From positions 52,633,255-52,697,254 of the forward strand of contig CM048853.1 of the NCBI GenBank assembly GCA_026545225.1: 64,000 nt of DNA, read 5' to 3'. The DNA is from Cornus controversa (taxonomy: Eukaryota > Streptophyta > Magnoliopsida > Cornales > Cornaceae). The notes under the pieces are model-generated. The model had not been told where the DNA came from. It saw only the letters and a program-made list of their open reading frames with translations, and ran no database searches. The translations under genes and the position numbers were made by a program. How positions within the stretch are numbered: position 1 is the stretch's first letter; every line of letters begins with the position of its first letter. Of the stretch, positions 49,855 to 62,874 are shown in pieces.

Positions 49855-50929
49855 ATGGCGTCGACTGTTCCAGCGAAGTCCCAACCTCTCCACAACTTCG
49901 CGCTGCCTCGCTTGAAGTGGACGAAGAACCACACGAACAATCATCAACGAGGCCGCAGACTCGCCGACTCGTCATCGCATCAATCTCCGCCGCCTGATTC
50001 GGCTCTGCGGCAATCTCCGCTGCTTAACTCAGCTCCAAGACAATCTCCGATGCGTGAATCCGCCTCCGAATCGGAATCTGGCTACGCTTCTCCTTTCAAC
50101 CACGGTTTTGTATCCGAGAATCGGAAGAATCAAGCACCCGAAAGTAGCAAGCATGGCTTCTCTTTTGCATATTCTGATCACATGATCCATAGTTCGGAGA
50201 AAAGATCGAAGATTTCGGACGGTGATGGTGGAGTTAAAGAAGCCAGATCGAAGTTGAGCATTCGTTTTCGTACAAAGAACAAGCTTGATGATGTTCAAGA
50301 TGAAGGAAAATCTACTACAGTTGGAGAAGTGGAAGAATTGGTGGCAAAGACGTGGAATTTGAGGCCAAGAAGGCCCATACAGAAGCAGCCGAATGTGAAT
50401 GGAGGAACATCTAAAGTTGGAGGAGCATCGTTTCAGGAGAATAAAACTCAATTGCCACAGGCGACCATGAATCGGCAGGAGTCGATCTGGTTGCGAAGCG
50501 GTCCTGAAGTGAACGTTGAAGAAAAGAAGGAGAAGAAGAGGAAGTTCTCAATTTCTCTTTCGCGAGAGGAGATTGAAGAGGATATCTTTGCGATGACCGG
50601 ATCAAAGCCAGCAAGGCGGCCAAGAAAGAGAGTAAAGATTGTTCAGAAACAACTCGAGGTGAGAATCTAATTTCTGTTCCCAAATTTGACTATTTGATTT
50701 CGCTGTTACTGTGTGAATTTTGAACAGTGCCTAATGCTTGGTATAAATGATATTCTTGCAGAATCTATTTCCCGGTTTGTGGTTGGGGTCAATAACCCCT
50801 GATTCATACAAAGTCTCTGAAGCTCCTGCAAAGGTATAGTCTTCTATTTATGTTTGAACATTCAAAGTTGAGGGCTTTTTTATCTATGGATTTGAGAAAG
50901 TGATTATGCTATGCTGGTTGCAGGGTTAG
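49855..50929 (+). CDS. DUF1639 family protein
   Basis: The main ATG (AATCCATGGCG, good context) opens MASTVPAKSQPLHNFALPRL. Exon 1 is 49855-50658 and exon 2 is 50762-50833; exon 3 may be only the last codon and stop (50924-50929, GGT TAG). If the second intron is not used, the frame closes at once with GTA TAG at 50834-50839, so the length is 293 aa either way. The hydrophilic, serine-rich body carries repeats such as RQSPPPDSALRQSPLLNSAPRQSP. The C-terminal DUF1639 motif spans about residues 234-292: SLSREEIEEDIFAMTGSKPARRPRKRVK, then NLFPGLWLGSITPDSYKVSE across the intron. This plant-specific family has no settled function; the basic run RRPRKRVK suggests nuclear location (inference). An in-frame upstream extension begins only at a TTG codon, so I did not use it. 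Confidence 0.9.
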
Positions 50930-51344
50930 ATAAGATCGTCGCAGATTCTGATCTTTCGAGTGATTTTTAGTAGTTTGAAGGTGTATGACTTCCAAATTTT
51001 GTGATCTCATATGAGGGTAAAACGAACCAGAACCTATAAAGAGGAAAGGGAGCAAAACTGTATCTTGTTTGTTCTCCTTTATCTATTCTGGTGATGAGTT
51101 CAGTGAACTAGTGGAAGAGGTTTATTTTTTTTGTTTTTAATTAGTTGCAGATGTAAATATGAATTATCCAATGACTTGTTATTGATTTAATTTTAAAAAC
51201 ATTATCTGGTTACTTGCTAATTCAAAGCTTCAATTCTTTCTCTGATATGCTGAAAAGGAAATGCAAGATTTTTGTTGTGGGAAAGCAAATTGTGGGGGTA
51301 TACCGTTGAGTGTGATTGTATGGGGGGCATTTTTAGTTACCCTA
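50930..51344. other. 3' region of the DUF1639 gene
   Basis: The likely 3'UTR is followed by non-coding DNA. No gene is seen. Confidence 0.5.
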
Positions 51345-52010
51345 AAATAATGATCTGTGTTGATAAATATGCTAGTTAGTTTGCTGGCTGTGGATCAAAT
51401 TGATAAATGATTTTAAAGGCTCTGTGTGTGAGTTTGATTTGGTTCAATATAGTTATTCACCTGTTTTCTGCCGAGGTTTAATTTATGACTATTAATGAAT
51501 TGGTTTTTCGCAATTTTTTTCAGTATTTATAATTAGTCTTGATATAATATTTTGTCTAGATCTGTGATCTAACTGTTCTGCTATATCTCATTCATGAGAT
51601 CATATGTAAAGAAGTAAACATCTATTTGAGAATATATCTATTTGTTTTGTTGTACGTGAACTACACGCGCCAACAGTAAATAATGATCTGTTTTGCTGAA
51701 TACGCTGGTTAGTTTGCTGGCTCTTGGTCAAATTGATAAATGATTTTAGAGGCTCTATGTATGAGTTTGGTTTAGTTCAATATAGTTGTTCACCTGTTTT
51801 TTGCCTAGGTTTAATTTATGACTATTAATGAACTGGTTTTTCGTAATTTGTTTTTGTATTTATAAATAGTCTTGATATAATATTTTGTCTAGATCTGTGA
51901 TCTAACTGTTCTGCTATATCTCATTTATGAGATCATAGGTAAAGAAGTAAACATTGATTTGAGAATATATATATTTGTTTTGTTGTAGGTGAACTACACG
52001 CGCCAACATT
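51345..52010. repeat. 333-bp tandem duplication
   Basis: Two copies of about 333 bp (51345-51677 and 51678-52010) are clearly similar along their whole length. Shared marks include TAATGATCTG near the start, AGTTTGCTGGCT, TTGATATAATATTTTGTCTA, and CTACACGCGCCAACA near the end (51661 and 51994). They differ by scattered substitutions and a short run-length change. The unit is non-coding, with no visible transposon ends. Confidence 0.92.
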
Positions 52011-55000
52011 ATGTTTTAGTGAACCTAATAGAGTAGTTTAGTTTGCTTATTCACCCTTTAAGGACTGGTGTTTTTGAGGGCTTACAGAAGTAGTAAATTG
52101 AGAATGAAACCTCTTTAAAAGGTAGGAAAGGTGGCTTCACTTTTCCATTTTATATGCAATGTTGTAAAATTTACCGGACAACGTGGTTGGATTGGCCTGG
52201 CCGGACTGTTGACTGTTTCTTTGTTAAGAAAAAATGTCTTGTCATCCCGATCCCCTTGAACTTGAAACATCCATGTGAAACACCATCTTTTGGGTTGCAA
52301 ACATTTGCAGGTGCTCTTATTGAAAGATGCATGTGAACTTCAGGTCTCAAATCTCTTAAATTTTGCATCATTTTCTCTTTTTTGAAATTACAGATGAAGT
52401 AGTTCTGGTTTATTTAATCAACAAATCATTTTACTTCTTTTTAGGGTTCCTTCTGTAACTGCTACATCTTGCAATGGCCGCTATACTTGTGACTTTAGTT
52501 TATAATGGACGCCTGTGATAACATTGAGCAAGTGTTCTTTTCTCTCTTTCCATCATTCAAGACCATTGTAATTGCTCGTCATCTTCATACTTCTTTTCTC
52601 ATATCTTCTTGTGCTTTTTCAGACAATTTGTTATTGTACTGTAATGCAGATTTCTATTCTAGGATAGAAATCAAATCTGAGCCTTTTGTCGAATTGTTTA
52701 TTTAGAATTTGTTAGTTATCAAAAAAATGTTTCCATTTCATTGTTGAGAAACAGATCATGTCTATTTTGGGAAGGAAATTGATATATTATCATTTCCTCA
52801 ATTTAAATTTGGGGTATTATGATTCATTATGGTGTCGCGGATAGTGTTGGTATTAATTAGTGGTCTCTCTTATGGTGGGTTAATGACGTATTGGGTGACT
52901 GTCTTGAAAAATGGACATGGATACGAGTTTATATTCCCAGGCCTAGATGCTCCAATTGGGTAACAGGAATTAAGAAAAAAAAATCCCAGGCCTGGATTGA
53001 TAGTTGTTGATTAGGGAAATCATCAAAATATTAATATTATGTAGCAGTTTAGTTTCAATTATATTGATTATTGAAGGAACCAGATCAGTGAAGTGGTGGA
53101 AGAAGTTGATAGGGAGAGGTGTGAGATGGGCAAGAAGTTGATAGGGAGAGAGACACGTGTGTTGCAGAACTACCATAGGAGGCAGGTGGAAAATTATATG
53201 AAAGCAAATCTGTTGAATGGGGTAGGGATTTTGGAATTCTCATTAGGAGATATTAACGGTTACCAAATTTTCTTCTGGTTGAATATGGTTAGTCTAAATG
53301 AGTAGGATGTCACCTTGCATTATTTTCCAACCTGTCTTTGAAAATTAGGTTGAATAATTGTAATGCTTCTTCAAGCTTGAGTCCTACAGGTTATTCTCCT
53401 AGGTCACACGACTCACATGCTCTGATATCTGTTAAGTCAATTAAAGAATTTTCATGTTCCTGAAGTCCTTGTTTCATCTGATTGCTGTTATAGATTTGAT
53501 TGATATTCGTTCTTCCAACTAGCTCTGATTCTGAGAATCCTTGCCATGATCTTTAATCAAATTGGATGACAATAGGTCAGTGCTTCATTACAAATTACTA
53601 GAAGAAATTGAATTAGCAGGGTGCTAGGTCCTCATTTTGTTGGGGAGCTGATTCAGCTGAGGAAACATCTCAAACTTTCACAGTTTCTTCAGTGACAGTT
53701 TGTAAAAGAGCACACTTGAGGCTGAGAGCCTCTGGCAAGGTTGTGTTTGTAGGTATTTAGGGTGCAACTTCTTCATATAAACTGAAGATACGTAATTACG
53801 CATCTGTTTTTTTTTTTTTTCATCTATTTGCATTTTGACATGCTGCTTTAGTTATTTGACAATGATTGAAGTTGAAGCAAGCAGGGTATTGTTAAATTCT
53901 GCTTGAAGGTTGGAATGAGTCAAAATATGTATTAGATGTTACTTCTGGGATGACTACGCTGTTCTATAGGAAAAAATATGGGAATGTATTTGTCAAAATT
54001 TGGTTCTATTTGTGGATGTTGGATAATTTTATGTAATGTTTGTTTGCTTAGTGCCTATTAACTTGATAGAAATCTACTTGTATAACAGTAGAAAATATTT
54101 TCTTGATGGTTTATGAGATTCAGAATCAAACAGGAAGCTACTGCCATAGAAAATTGCCGGAGGAGCTATCTCTGTTCGAAGTGTGTTGGACAGTGAGTGC
54201 TCTTGCTTCTTGTGAAAAGAAGTTCACAGTGTTTATGTACTAATTGTAAAAGTAATGCATGCACTCGTCCTAATTCATTGGGTGAATTAACAGATTTGTA
54301 GCTTTATTCTCTGCGCAAATTATGAGAAGTAACCTACAAAACTGGGCTTTGGTTCCTCTGTGAACTGCTGTAATTAAGGAGTGAGGGACATCTATGGGGA
54401 ACCCATGCACAGACACGGAGTACGTGTCTGTTTTGGGGGCCGTGCAGGCCGCATTGGGCTGTGCACCGAAACGACGCAATTTTGGTACACAGGAGAGAAT
54501 CCGGGTTCCATCCGTGGAGGGCAAGAAAAGTGTAGGTTAACCAAGAATGCTCCTAATTCCATTGTTCTAAAATTTTTACGCAGATAAGATGTGAATCATG
54601 TGATGTCATTGCTTGGTGAAAATGAAAGGCCGGCCAGGTTACACATGAGCATACCACTTTGGTTTTGAAAGTGATCCACTTCGTACAAAAATTAAGTTTG
54701 GCCTTGCATAGGCATGATTTAGTGTAGTGATGTGATCTTTTTAGTCCACAAAGATTGCCGATCTGGAATTAATATGGAAGTTGTAGATTTGACTCTTAAT
54801 ATCTAACAAGAACACGCCTGTGGTTCCAAAGATGTAGATAAATTGGTTCCAGATGAATGTCATACTGTTCGGACTTCTTATACATCCAGTTTGGTTTGAT
54901 TCAAAGCGTTCATGAAATATATGTGTATATATTTTCAATTTATATTATATTGATATTTTATTTTTTATCAATAAATATGAATAAATAATTTCATAATTAT

Positions 55001-55444
55001 ATATAAAAAAAATGTAGCCTTTAGCGAGTCAAGTCAAAGCTATTCATGTAACTTTTATGTTTTTCTTGTGGGTTAATCCTAACTCTCCCCTCGGATTGTG
55101 TCCATGAACCTTTTTCAGAATTCAAAAAACAGTTATTGAAATGTCATTCAAATAAATTTGTGTATTGTTTTTTAATTATTAATTATATGAAACAGAAAAA
55201 TGTTTTCCAAAAACAAAACAAAACAAAACAAGACCATACTCTTTAGTTAGAACTTGTTCGGTGAAAGGATTAAATCATGCTAAGAGAAACCAAAAATGTC
55301 ATAATTAACATGGCAGGCCCACACATCATGGAAAGCCCAATAGAGATGGAAGCTTGTAAGTTGTGAGATTGTTACATAAGTACATTTATAGGATAGGAGT
55401 AAAACGAAAGACTGAAGAGGGCAATAGAGTAAAAACACCATAAA
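52011..55444. other. Intergenic stretch between the DUF1639 gene and the small membrane protein gene
   Basis: No gene with recognisable domains is seen. Short ORFs here (around 52115-52371, 52505-52705, 53093-53305 and 54270-54587) overlap on opposite strands and show no motif. A GC-richer island at about 54380-54530 stands out from its AT-rich surroundings. Confidence 0.5.
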
Positions 55445-57929
55445 ATGGAAGGAATTGAGGAGGGCGAAGATGGTGGTGAAGGTGGTTACTGGTGGTGGCC
55501 CGCCGCAAGCACCGTCCAGTTGGCGTGGGGCATCTACTCCTATCGAAGAGGCTACGCCGGGGATTCCCGTTTTATGCCCCTCAAAGCCTTCTCCGTCGCC
55601 TCCCTCTTCGTCGGCGCCACCGCCACCGCCACCGTCGGAATCCTTCGTGCCTCCGGCATCCACTCGGTACGCTCTTCTCTCCGTCTCTCTCTCTCTCTAT
55701 ATATGTGTGTGTGTATATAGACTGTCTCTAACTCGCGTGACCTCCCTACCATTTTACTCCTAGATCGCTATTATGGCTTTGATAGTAGTTTGGGGCATCT
55801 GGGCTTGTTATGGTTCTGATTGTAGGCTCACGTTTAGCTTAGCTAGTTAACGCTTTAACTAGTTTGGATTGGTTTAATATATATTGCTCATATATATTAA
55901 GGAATAGATTTAGCCACATCCAAAGAATAAACGCAGCAACTGTACAAAAAAAAAAAAAACCTGGAATGGCATTGTTGACAGAACTGATTTTGGTTCTCAT
56001 TTGAAGAATCTTAATACTCAGATGCTTTTAAATTTATCTGGAAGCAGAATAATTTACTCGAGCAAGTATCATATCCTAAAACTATGCAAACCAGCTCAAC
56101 AAAAGGGAAAATACTTTGTTCACAGGATTTTCTCACACCTATTTCCATTTACCTACCCGTATGTCAAGGTATTTTTAAAATTAAGATAACCGTGTTTTCC
56201 CCAAATTTTGAGAAAGTTGTGATGATCCATCTCAGCTGGTGAATGAATCCAGTGATTTATTTTTATTTTTTATTTGTCAGTATAACTAGCATTGGTTCAA
56301 TAAAATTACCTTCTGTTTCATTTGGATGTTGAATTCGAAATGGGGGATTTTGGGATTCGATATTGGAATCTGAGAATTGAGGGAGGGGATAGTGTAGCAG
56401 TAGGAGAGATACATTTTGCTTAAATATTTCTTTAATTAAAATCATTCATGGAACGTATTTTAGATAATTCCATTCACCTTGTTATTTCAATTCCACTTAT
56501 ACAAGGCTCTCAAAAACATCCATAGAGCATGTTAAAATTCAAACACAAGAAATAGTTATAAATCTGACCGAATAAATTCATTTCAAATTTATTAATCCAA
56601 ATGCAATTGATACATGTTAAAAATTTGAATAAGAAAAATTAGATACATGTTAAAAATTTGAGATTGTCAGGGTTCAAGATTTTCACATTTCAAGATGTAA
56701 GAGATATTGGAGATATGGGGTTCACAGTTTTAAGGGTAATGATACAGTTGAATTAGCCATCTTGGAAAAGCAATTTCCAACTAGGCACTCAAATCTCAAA
56801 GGGATAAAAGTAGTATTATTTAGAGGTCTCACTAAGTCTTGGAATTTAGGTTGCAGGATTCATTTCAATGTTATTTTGGTCTTTACGTTATAGTCTTGTA
56901 GTCTTTGTTTCAATGTTATTTTGTTCCATATAGTTTCATGGAATTTTCGCAGTCTTTTGCTCTCAAATGATGGGAGGTCCTAGTTGCTTCTGTTTTTCTT
57001 TCATAGCAATATCTTCTATTCTTCTTTTTCTTTCAGCAACTTCCTTGCATTTCTTTATATACAATTGCCCTGTTTTTGCCTTGTCCTTTCTATGTTTAAT
57101 CACATACAACTTATGTCCACATTGAAAAAGTGAGGGGAAATGTGGAAAAATTTGATTAAACTGGCTTATGGTTCTGAACAGTGTAATTGCAACATGGGAT
57201 GTACGTAACCAACCCCAAATTGCTAGAAAAAGACATCAGTGAGTTGTACTCTTTCGCTCAAATCCTACATGTCTTTATTATTGTTTTCAAACTATAGCAA
57301 CCTTATCACCAGAATTCCACTGTTTGTTGGCTTTAAAACCCTATCATTGATAATTCACTTTTTCATAAAAGTTGGTCATTCGTTTTAAAAGTGTTGGAAG
57401 CCTTGACCTCAGGCTCATGTAATGTCCTATAAGATATGGAGTCTTTATTCAGATTTTAGCTCCTCGAGAATCTTATTAGATAATTGATATTTTGGAATAT
57501 TTATGAGAAATTTGGTATTTTCTTAGCCAAAAAGAAAAGTATATAAATAAAGGAGACGTTGTAGCTGCCTGAAATATATTTATTAGGCAGTCATTAAACA
57601 CAAGTGAATAAAAATTGTCAATTCAGACTTGGTCTCCCATATATTTACATTTTTTGTTTATTTTTCTTTTGATATTTGGAGGGGTGAGGTGGAACATGAT
57701 CTAAAATTTTAGAGAAAACAAATTCCATATCTAAACCATTCTTTTTCTTTTTGAGTTATTCAGCCCTTTCATTTCCTCTTGAGTACAGTGCATAACCTTG
57801 TATGATTGTCAATTTTCCAAATAGTTCATTCATAGCCTTTATATTATTTCATAGGTGCAAGATGCTAAGGAGCTGGGTGCAAGCATAAGGACTGAACTTG
57901 GAATTCCTCCAAGGGCACGTGATGAATAG
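55445..57929 (+). CDS. Small plant-specific membrane-type protein (98 aa)
   Basis: Two exons, 55445-55666 and 57855-57929 (TAG), join in frame across a 2.2-kb GT-AG intron. The protein runs from an acidic and glycine-rich start (MEGIEEGEDGGEGG) to WWWPAASTVQLAWGIYSYRRGYAGDSRFMPLKAF, a hydrophobic stretch at about residues 46-68 (FSVASLFVGATATATVGILRASGI), then VQDAKELGASIRTELGIPPRARDE. Short plant proteins with this WWWPAAS...GYAGDSR...MPLKAF pattern are widespread and uncharacterised; one or two membrane segments are likely. I assign no function. A (CT)n/(GT)n run follows the first donor site. Confidence 0.8.
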
Positions 57930-58680
57930 ATATGATCTCCAGATCTTTGTAATTTTGTAGCATCTGAGTTATGGAAAGATTTTGGCTTTCTCTGGCTCTT
58001 TCTTGACAAATCATTCAAGCCTCTTCTTGTAAACAAATTTTAGTTGAGAATTGAGAGAGGACACGGGAAATAAGCTCAGTTTTTTCTTTTACCAGTTCCT
58101 TTTCTCCATTGAAAATAGAGAAACCCGGAAATGATATGTTTTTGAGAATTGTATTTCTAAAAAATGTCCAGCAATTGTTTTACTTTCTGTACTATTCCAT
58201 CATGTTTATTCTTCATGAAGTAGAAAAACGAGATTATCTATGGCAAGAGGCACTTGGGTCAAGGAATACGATCGTTAGCTTGGATCCCCAAATCAAAGTA
58301 GCTTTGGAGTTGCACCAGAAGGCGATCATACCAATTTTAAAATTTTTTTTTTTTCATGTTAGGATAGGCGCAGTATTCTGTTGTGTTCTGAATTCTGATG
58401 TAGGAAACTTGATGTTGTATTTGATTCTGATCAGCTTGTCTGATACATTTCTTATTAATATATTCTTCTGTAGGCCTTTTCATTTGGTGTTTTTGTTGAA
58501 AGTCATCATGTCATTAGGCCAAACTTAATTTTGATGCCCTCTTTACATGTTGTAAATTGTAATATGATATGCCTGTATTATTGTAAATAAAGGTTGAGCT
58601 TGTTTATAGTGTTCTCAAATTGTATTATTACGAACAACTGGAAGGGTGATATTATTGGAAAATAGCTCTTTAGATATGTT
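57930..58680. other. 3' region of the small-protein gene
   Basis: The likely 3'UTR is followed by non-coding DNA. The 139-codon ORF at 58109-58528 is AT-rich, hydrophobic by composition and has no motif; I do not call it a gene. Confidence 0.45.
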
Positions 58681-58699
58681 TTTATTCGATGTGCAAAAC

Positions 58700-60230
58700 G
58701 TAATAAAATATTATGTAATAGTGTCGTAGTTGTTTTACCCTTCGACAAAAGAGAATTTATAAAAACCTACAAATACTCTACTAAAATTAGTAAAGCGATG
58801 AGTAGGGGTCGAACCCACAGAGACTGCGTTGTTTTTTTGTTAAGCTATTAAGACATTGTCTAATTTAATTCAAAGGGAATTTATTTTGTTTTTAAATTAA
58901 AGTGCTAAAATTAAATGACATAAATAAATGATAGATACTGGAGAGAGAGAGTCTTGGGAATTGACTTCACCACTAACCTTCCGACAATGACAAATGTATT
59001 AATTTGGGACATCTAATCTATGCATTCAGAAAAAAATGGCTACAAGCCCAATCAGTTCTATCAAGAGGATTCGTTCAACATACAATTAAGTATAACTCAT
59101 TTTCATTTAGCATGACCTATACATCTGATTAAATAATGATATGATAACCCATCTTTACTTAGTATGAATTATCAAAACTTTAAGTTGAACGATCTGTGAA
59201 AACTATTGTATAACCCGTCTTAACAAAATCATAGAAGTTGAAAAGAACCAACTCTAATCATGCAAATTTACATTCATTCTACAAGAACAAGAGTCAATAT
59301 GCAATGAAATAATCCATTAAAATTCAAACTAACAGTACAACTGTTGTTTAAGTCTTGGTTATACAATCAATACACAAATTAAATCGTTCCCAAATTAATA
59401 TACAAATTAAAATATTGAAAGATAGGTTAGGGTTACATCACTTCCCCGGAATGGTGTTTAGCCACTCATGATTGGAGGTCCAGGCTTGAACGATGATGAA
59501 ATCGCCATCGTCTTGCCAGTATCGTCATGAATCGCCTCTACATATCTCTATGTATTTCTCACCTCAAGAATACGCTAGTTTTCTTCCTTTTTGCCATTTT
59601 TATTTTGTAAAACAAAACTAATGGGACATCTGGCCTCCCCAAAGTGGCAAATGCGTATAAGAAAATGGCACATGCGCCTCACAAAGTGGCATTTTCACCC
59701 AAAAAGTGGCATCTTGAGCAAATAGGGCAAAAAGTTGCCGTAAACGTCCGTTTTAAAAAATTTTCGTGAAATATGAAATTGTACAGAATTGAATTTCCTT
59801 CAACCCATGCGCAGTTTGGGTCGTTTTGACAATCGTGTATGGAGTTATAGTCTGAATACCAAAACGGTTTGGGTCTAGAACTTTTTAAGCCTAAATTGGC
59901 CCAACTTCAATATGAATAGGCCCGTGCTCCTTTTCTTCATTTAAATTCATTTTCAGCCCATTTCTTCAGTCCATTTAGTTTGGATCTTCAATATAAACAT
60001 ATCTCTCAAGGATCAAGATTCAGCTTCTTATTAAATGAGCACTATTTGTAGTCCGATTTTACCATTATTAATCAGAATTACCCTTAATCACTTAAAATCA
60101 TAAAAAGATTAAAATTATTAATAAAAATGTGAAAGAAATATTACTAAGACACTAATTCATATAATTTTAGGGACATTGAATATGCAATATTCATTACTTA
60201 TCAGTTTTCATGGTTGAACGGTTGAATTTA
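58700..60230. repeat. Probable LTR-derived or other dispersed repeat, ends unresolved
   Basis: No gene is seen over about 1.5 kb. The stretch opens with GAGTAGGGGTCGAACCCACA (58800) and carries a cluster of AAAGTGGCA-type units at 59643-59715. It reads like a solo LTR or old retroelement piece from its feel only: I found no paired LTR, PBS or target duplication. Confidence 0.35.
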
Positions 60231-60385
60231 AAGCTAATTTAGGTTGGAATTTTATCGCCTATTTGTCCTTTTAGACTGGCAACTCTTAAGATCTTCGTGA
60301 CGCACATCAGAACTTAGGTTCTTTACCTGAGACATACCTTCTATTACCAGCAAAGCTAAAACTTGCTTCATTGAAGAGGGGTGGT

Positions 60386-60815
60386 TACATTTTTTTTTTT
60401 TTTTGGTGTAGCCAAAAAAGGAAAGGGAAAAGGAAGGCAAGAATGGAACAAAGGAAATGAGTACCATTGAAAATTCATTCCACTACTCAACCTACGGAAT
60501 GATCATTCCATTCACATTAAAAAAAAAATTAGTTACCAAAAATAATGTAATCATCTTTCCATTCCTACATCATTTCATGTTTGAAACCAAACAATAGAAT
60601 GAGAATAATTATTCCATTCCATTCTTATTCTTATTCAATTCTCACTTTAATAGAATGCTCATTCCATTCCATTGTTGCATACCAAACGTAGCAAAAAGGA
60701 ATTGTTTATTTTTTATTTTTTTTTGGTATCTCTAGCCTAAAAAGGGGAAGGGGAAAGGGGAAAAGGGAAAAGGAAGGCAAGAATGGAGCAAAGGAAATGA
60801 GTACACCATTGAAAC
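60386..60815. repeat. Direct repeat pair flanking a GGAATGATCATTCC-type MITE-like segment
   Basis: A segment with T-run, TTGGT, AGCC and GGAAAGGGAAAAGGAAGGCA, then AATGGARCAAAGGAAATGAG, occurs at about 60390-60478 and again at about 60715-60817. Between them is a palindromic AATGATCATTCCATTC and ATTCCATTCCATT-rich segment (60480-60690) ending CATACCAAACGTAG, which resembles known plant MITE ends. The arrangement could be a MITE with duplicated flank, or a tandem duplication. Confidence 0.5.
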
Positions 60816-61962
60816 AAAAGGAACCTAAGTAATATTACTGTCAAGTGTCACAGTTCACTGCATTGTTTAAATTTGAAAACAGAAACCAACATATGATAGG
60901 GATTAAATAATTAAAAATTCTACTTAATTGACTATTGTAGATAAATCTGTGATTGTAACTCTCTAGTGGTATATTGTAATTGCTTGGTGTCCTCTTTTTG
61001 TAGATAAATCTGCGATGGTAATTCATTATTTGAGTTTTGATCAGTAGGCTCATCGCTTGATGCAATGTGTAAACGCAGATTTAAGTATGAGAGCAGCCGC
61101 CTTGTACCCAGTCTCTCAAATGGTCATTTGATTTTTTGTTCGAGCACTTTGTCATTTAGAGCAAGTGAATGATGTGGCGCGTTTGATGCCGTATGTCACG
61201 AGAATTAACCTCTAAGAATCTATGGGATACTATTAATCAATAAACCTGTAATGAACAATTTTGAATGTTATAATTTTTTTTTCGAACTGAAAATAAAAAA
61301 AACTGTACAAAAATTTATTTGTTGACAATTGTTGAGAATTGGGAATTGTTTTTCGAGTAACAAAACCAAGCAGGCCCAAGGACTAGGATACTACCTTCAT
61401 ATTCAAATCAGAAATTCATACAGTTTTTAGGAACTTCTAACTAGGGTACACTACCTTCACATTCAAATCAGAATTTCTTAGAGTTTTTAAGATACTATTA
61501 TTCAAATAGGCACCAACTGCTAACCCAAAAGCAGGATTAAGTTATCGAGACTCTATCCCCACGGTTACTTTAACCAAAACATTCACCTAGGAAGAACAAT
61601 CCATAAATTCCATACCATACCATACCAATGATCAAAAGTTGAAGAATTGCCTTGGCTCCTTCTACCAATGTGGTGAAATCACTTTTATGGTATTGAAGAG
61701 GGTTACACACAATTTGGGTCAGTTTTCTTTTAGGTTATAGGGTCAGTTTCACAAATACTATTTCTACAAAATCTGATCTATCATAACAACATAACAATAT
61801 CACTGGGTTGTTTCCACTTTTTCAAATGTTAGCATTCAAATAGAAAACAATTGCTTCATGATGTGAAGAACCAATAACCATCTTAACGAGTAAATCCAAT
61901 GTGCATCAGAGACATGCCAAATAATGGGGTGGAGGGGGGAGGGGGAGGGGGAGGGAAGGAGT
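60816..61962. other. Intergenic stretch with short direct repeats
   Basis: No gene is seen. Imperfect direct repeats occur near 60946-61020 (GTAGATAAATCTGYGATKGT) and 61390-61490 (CACTACCTTCAYATTCAAAT). A GGGGGA-rich run at 61927-61957 abuts the 3' end of the phosphatase-like gene. Confidence 0.5.
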
Positions 61963-62874
61963 TTACACAACGTCTGGCGGATTTAAATGGTCATCGGACA
62001 TAACACTTGAGGGGCAATACTTAATACCAGTCTGACCGTTGCGTATACCCACCTCAAAATCCCCAGCAGTGAATGACTGGTTTTCGCCAAAGAAGATAGG
62101 TCTATTTAAGTGTGAGTATGCACAATAATCTACTTCATATACCGTAGTATCCTTCAAAAATGCAGAAACTGCAACTCCAACTCCTTCTCCTGCATAATCA
62201 TAGGATGGATACAACTTAACAATGTTGACACGTGTTTGAAAACCAAATGACAATAAATAAAAAACAAAAATAAATAATTCATATTGCTTCCTGTATGATT
62301 TGAAAGCATTTTTCTTTTGGGTGGGGGAAAGTTTATTGAAATCCTAAAATTATGACATGCAATAATTTGCTGGTCTAGACGAGACAAAAGAAAAAGAAAA
62401 AGGGCTAGTCATTTCAAATGAATGCTATGGAGAAATTTTACTAACAGGAATGCAGAACATGAATCAATTTTTTCCCTCACACTTGCAATATGGAAATCCA
62501 TAAAGTTGTTACCGTGTGTGACAAGCAGCAAGTTTTCTGAAGGAAATTTATCTGCAAGGGCCTTAATAATCTGCTCATATCTGGTCCTTGCACCAACGAC
62601 TGTCTCTTCCCATTGTGGCAACTTGAGTTCCTCGAGCAAACAATCTATGTCAGTACATAGAATAGTTTTTGCAGACTTATAAAGGAAAGTGAAAAGGAAT
62701 ATATATCAAGTATACCTCTTTATAAACACGTTCGACAGAATTATCCACTGTTCCAGCTGGTAACAAAGCCTCAAGTTCTGAGGCATTAAAATCAAAATTC
62801 CCATCTTTAGGAGCCATACCAGGTCTTATGGCTTCCTTGTTCAGCATCTCACACAATCCATATTCAACAGAGAC
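61963..62874 (-). CDS. Phosphoglycerate-mutase-like (histidine phosphatase superfamily) protein, 3' part
   Basis: Three terminal exons keep frame: 62874-62716, 62630-62513 and 62189-61963 (TAA), giving 167 C-terminal residues. The sequence VSVEYGLCEMLNKEAIRPGMAPKDGNFDF, ELKLPQWEETVVGARTRYEQIIKALADKFPSENLLLVTHGEGVGVAVSAFLK matches plant phosphoglycerate mutase family proteins of the At3g60420 type. The LVTHG histidine is the second catalytic histidine of the superfamily; the N-terminal RHG motif would be in exons past 64000. Real mutase activity is unlikely to be implied by the name; the substrate is unknown. The first visible exon's acceptor lies in a duplicated segment. Confidence 0.85.

Noticed and set aside
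50029-50683. Minus-strand ORFs opposite the DUF1639 exon
   Set aside because: Antisense shadows with no motif.
58109-58528. 139-codon ORF downstream of the small-protein gene
   Set aside because: AT-rich random-looking hydrophobic sequence in a likely 3' region, with no recognised family.
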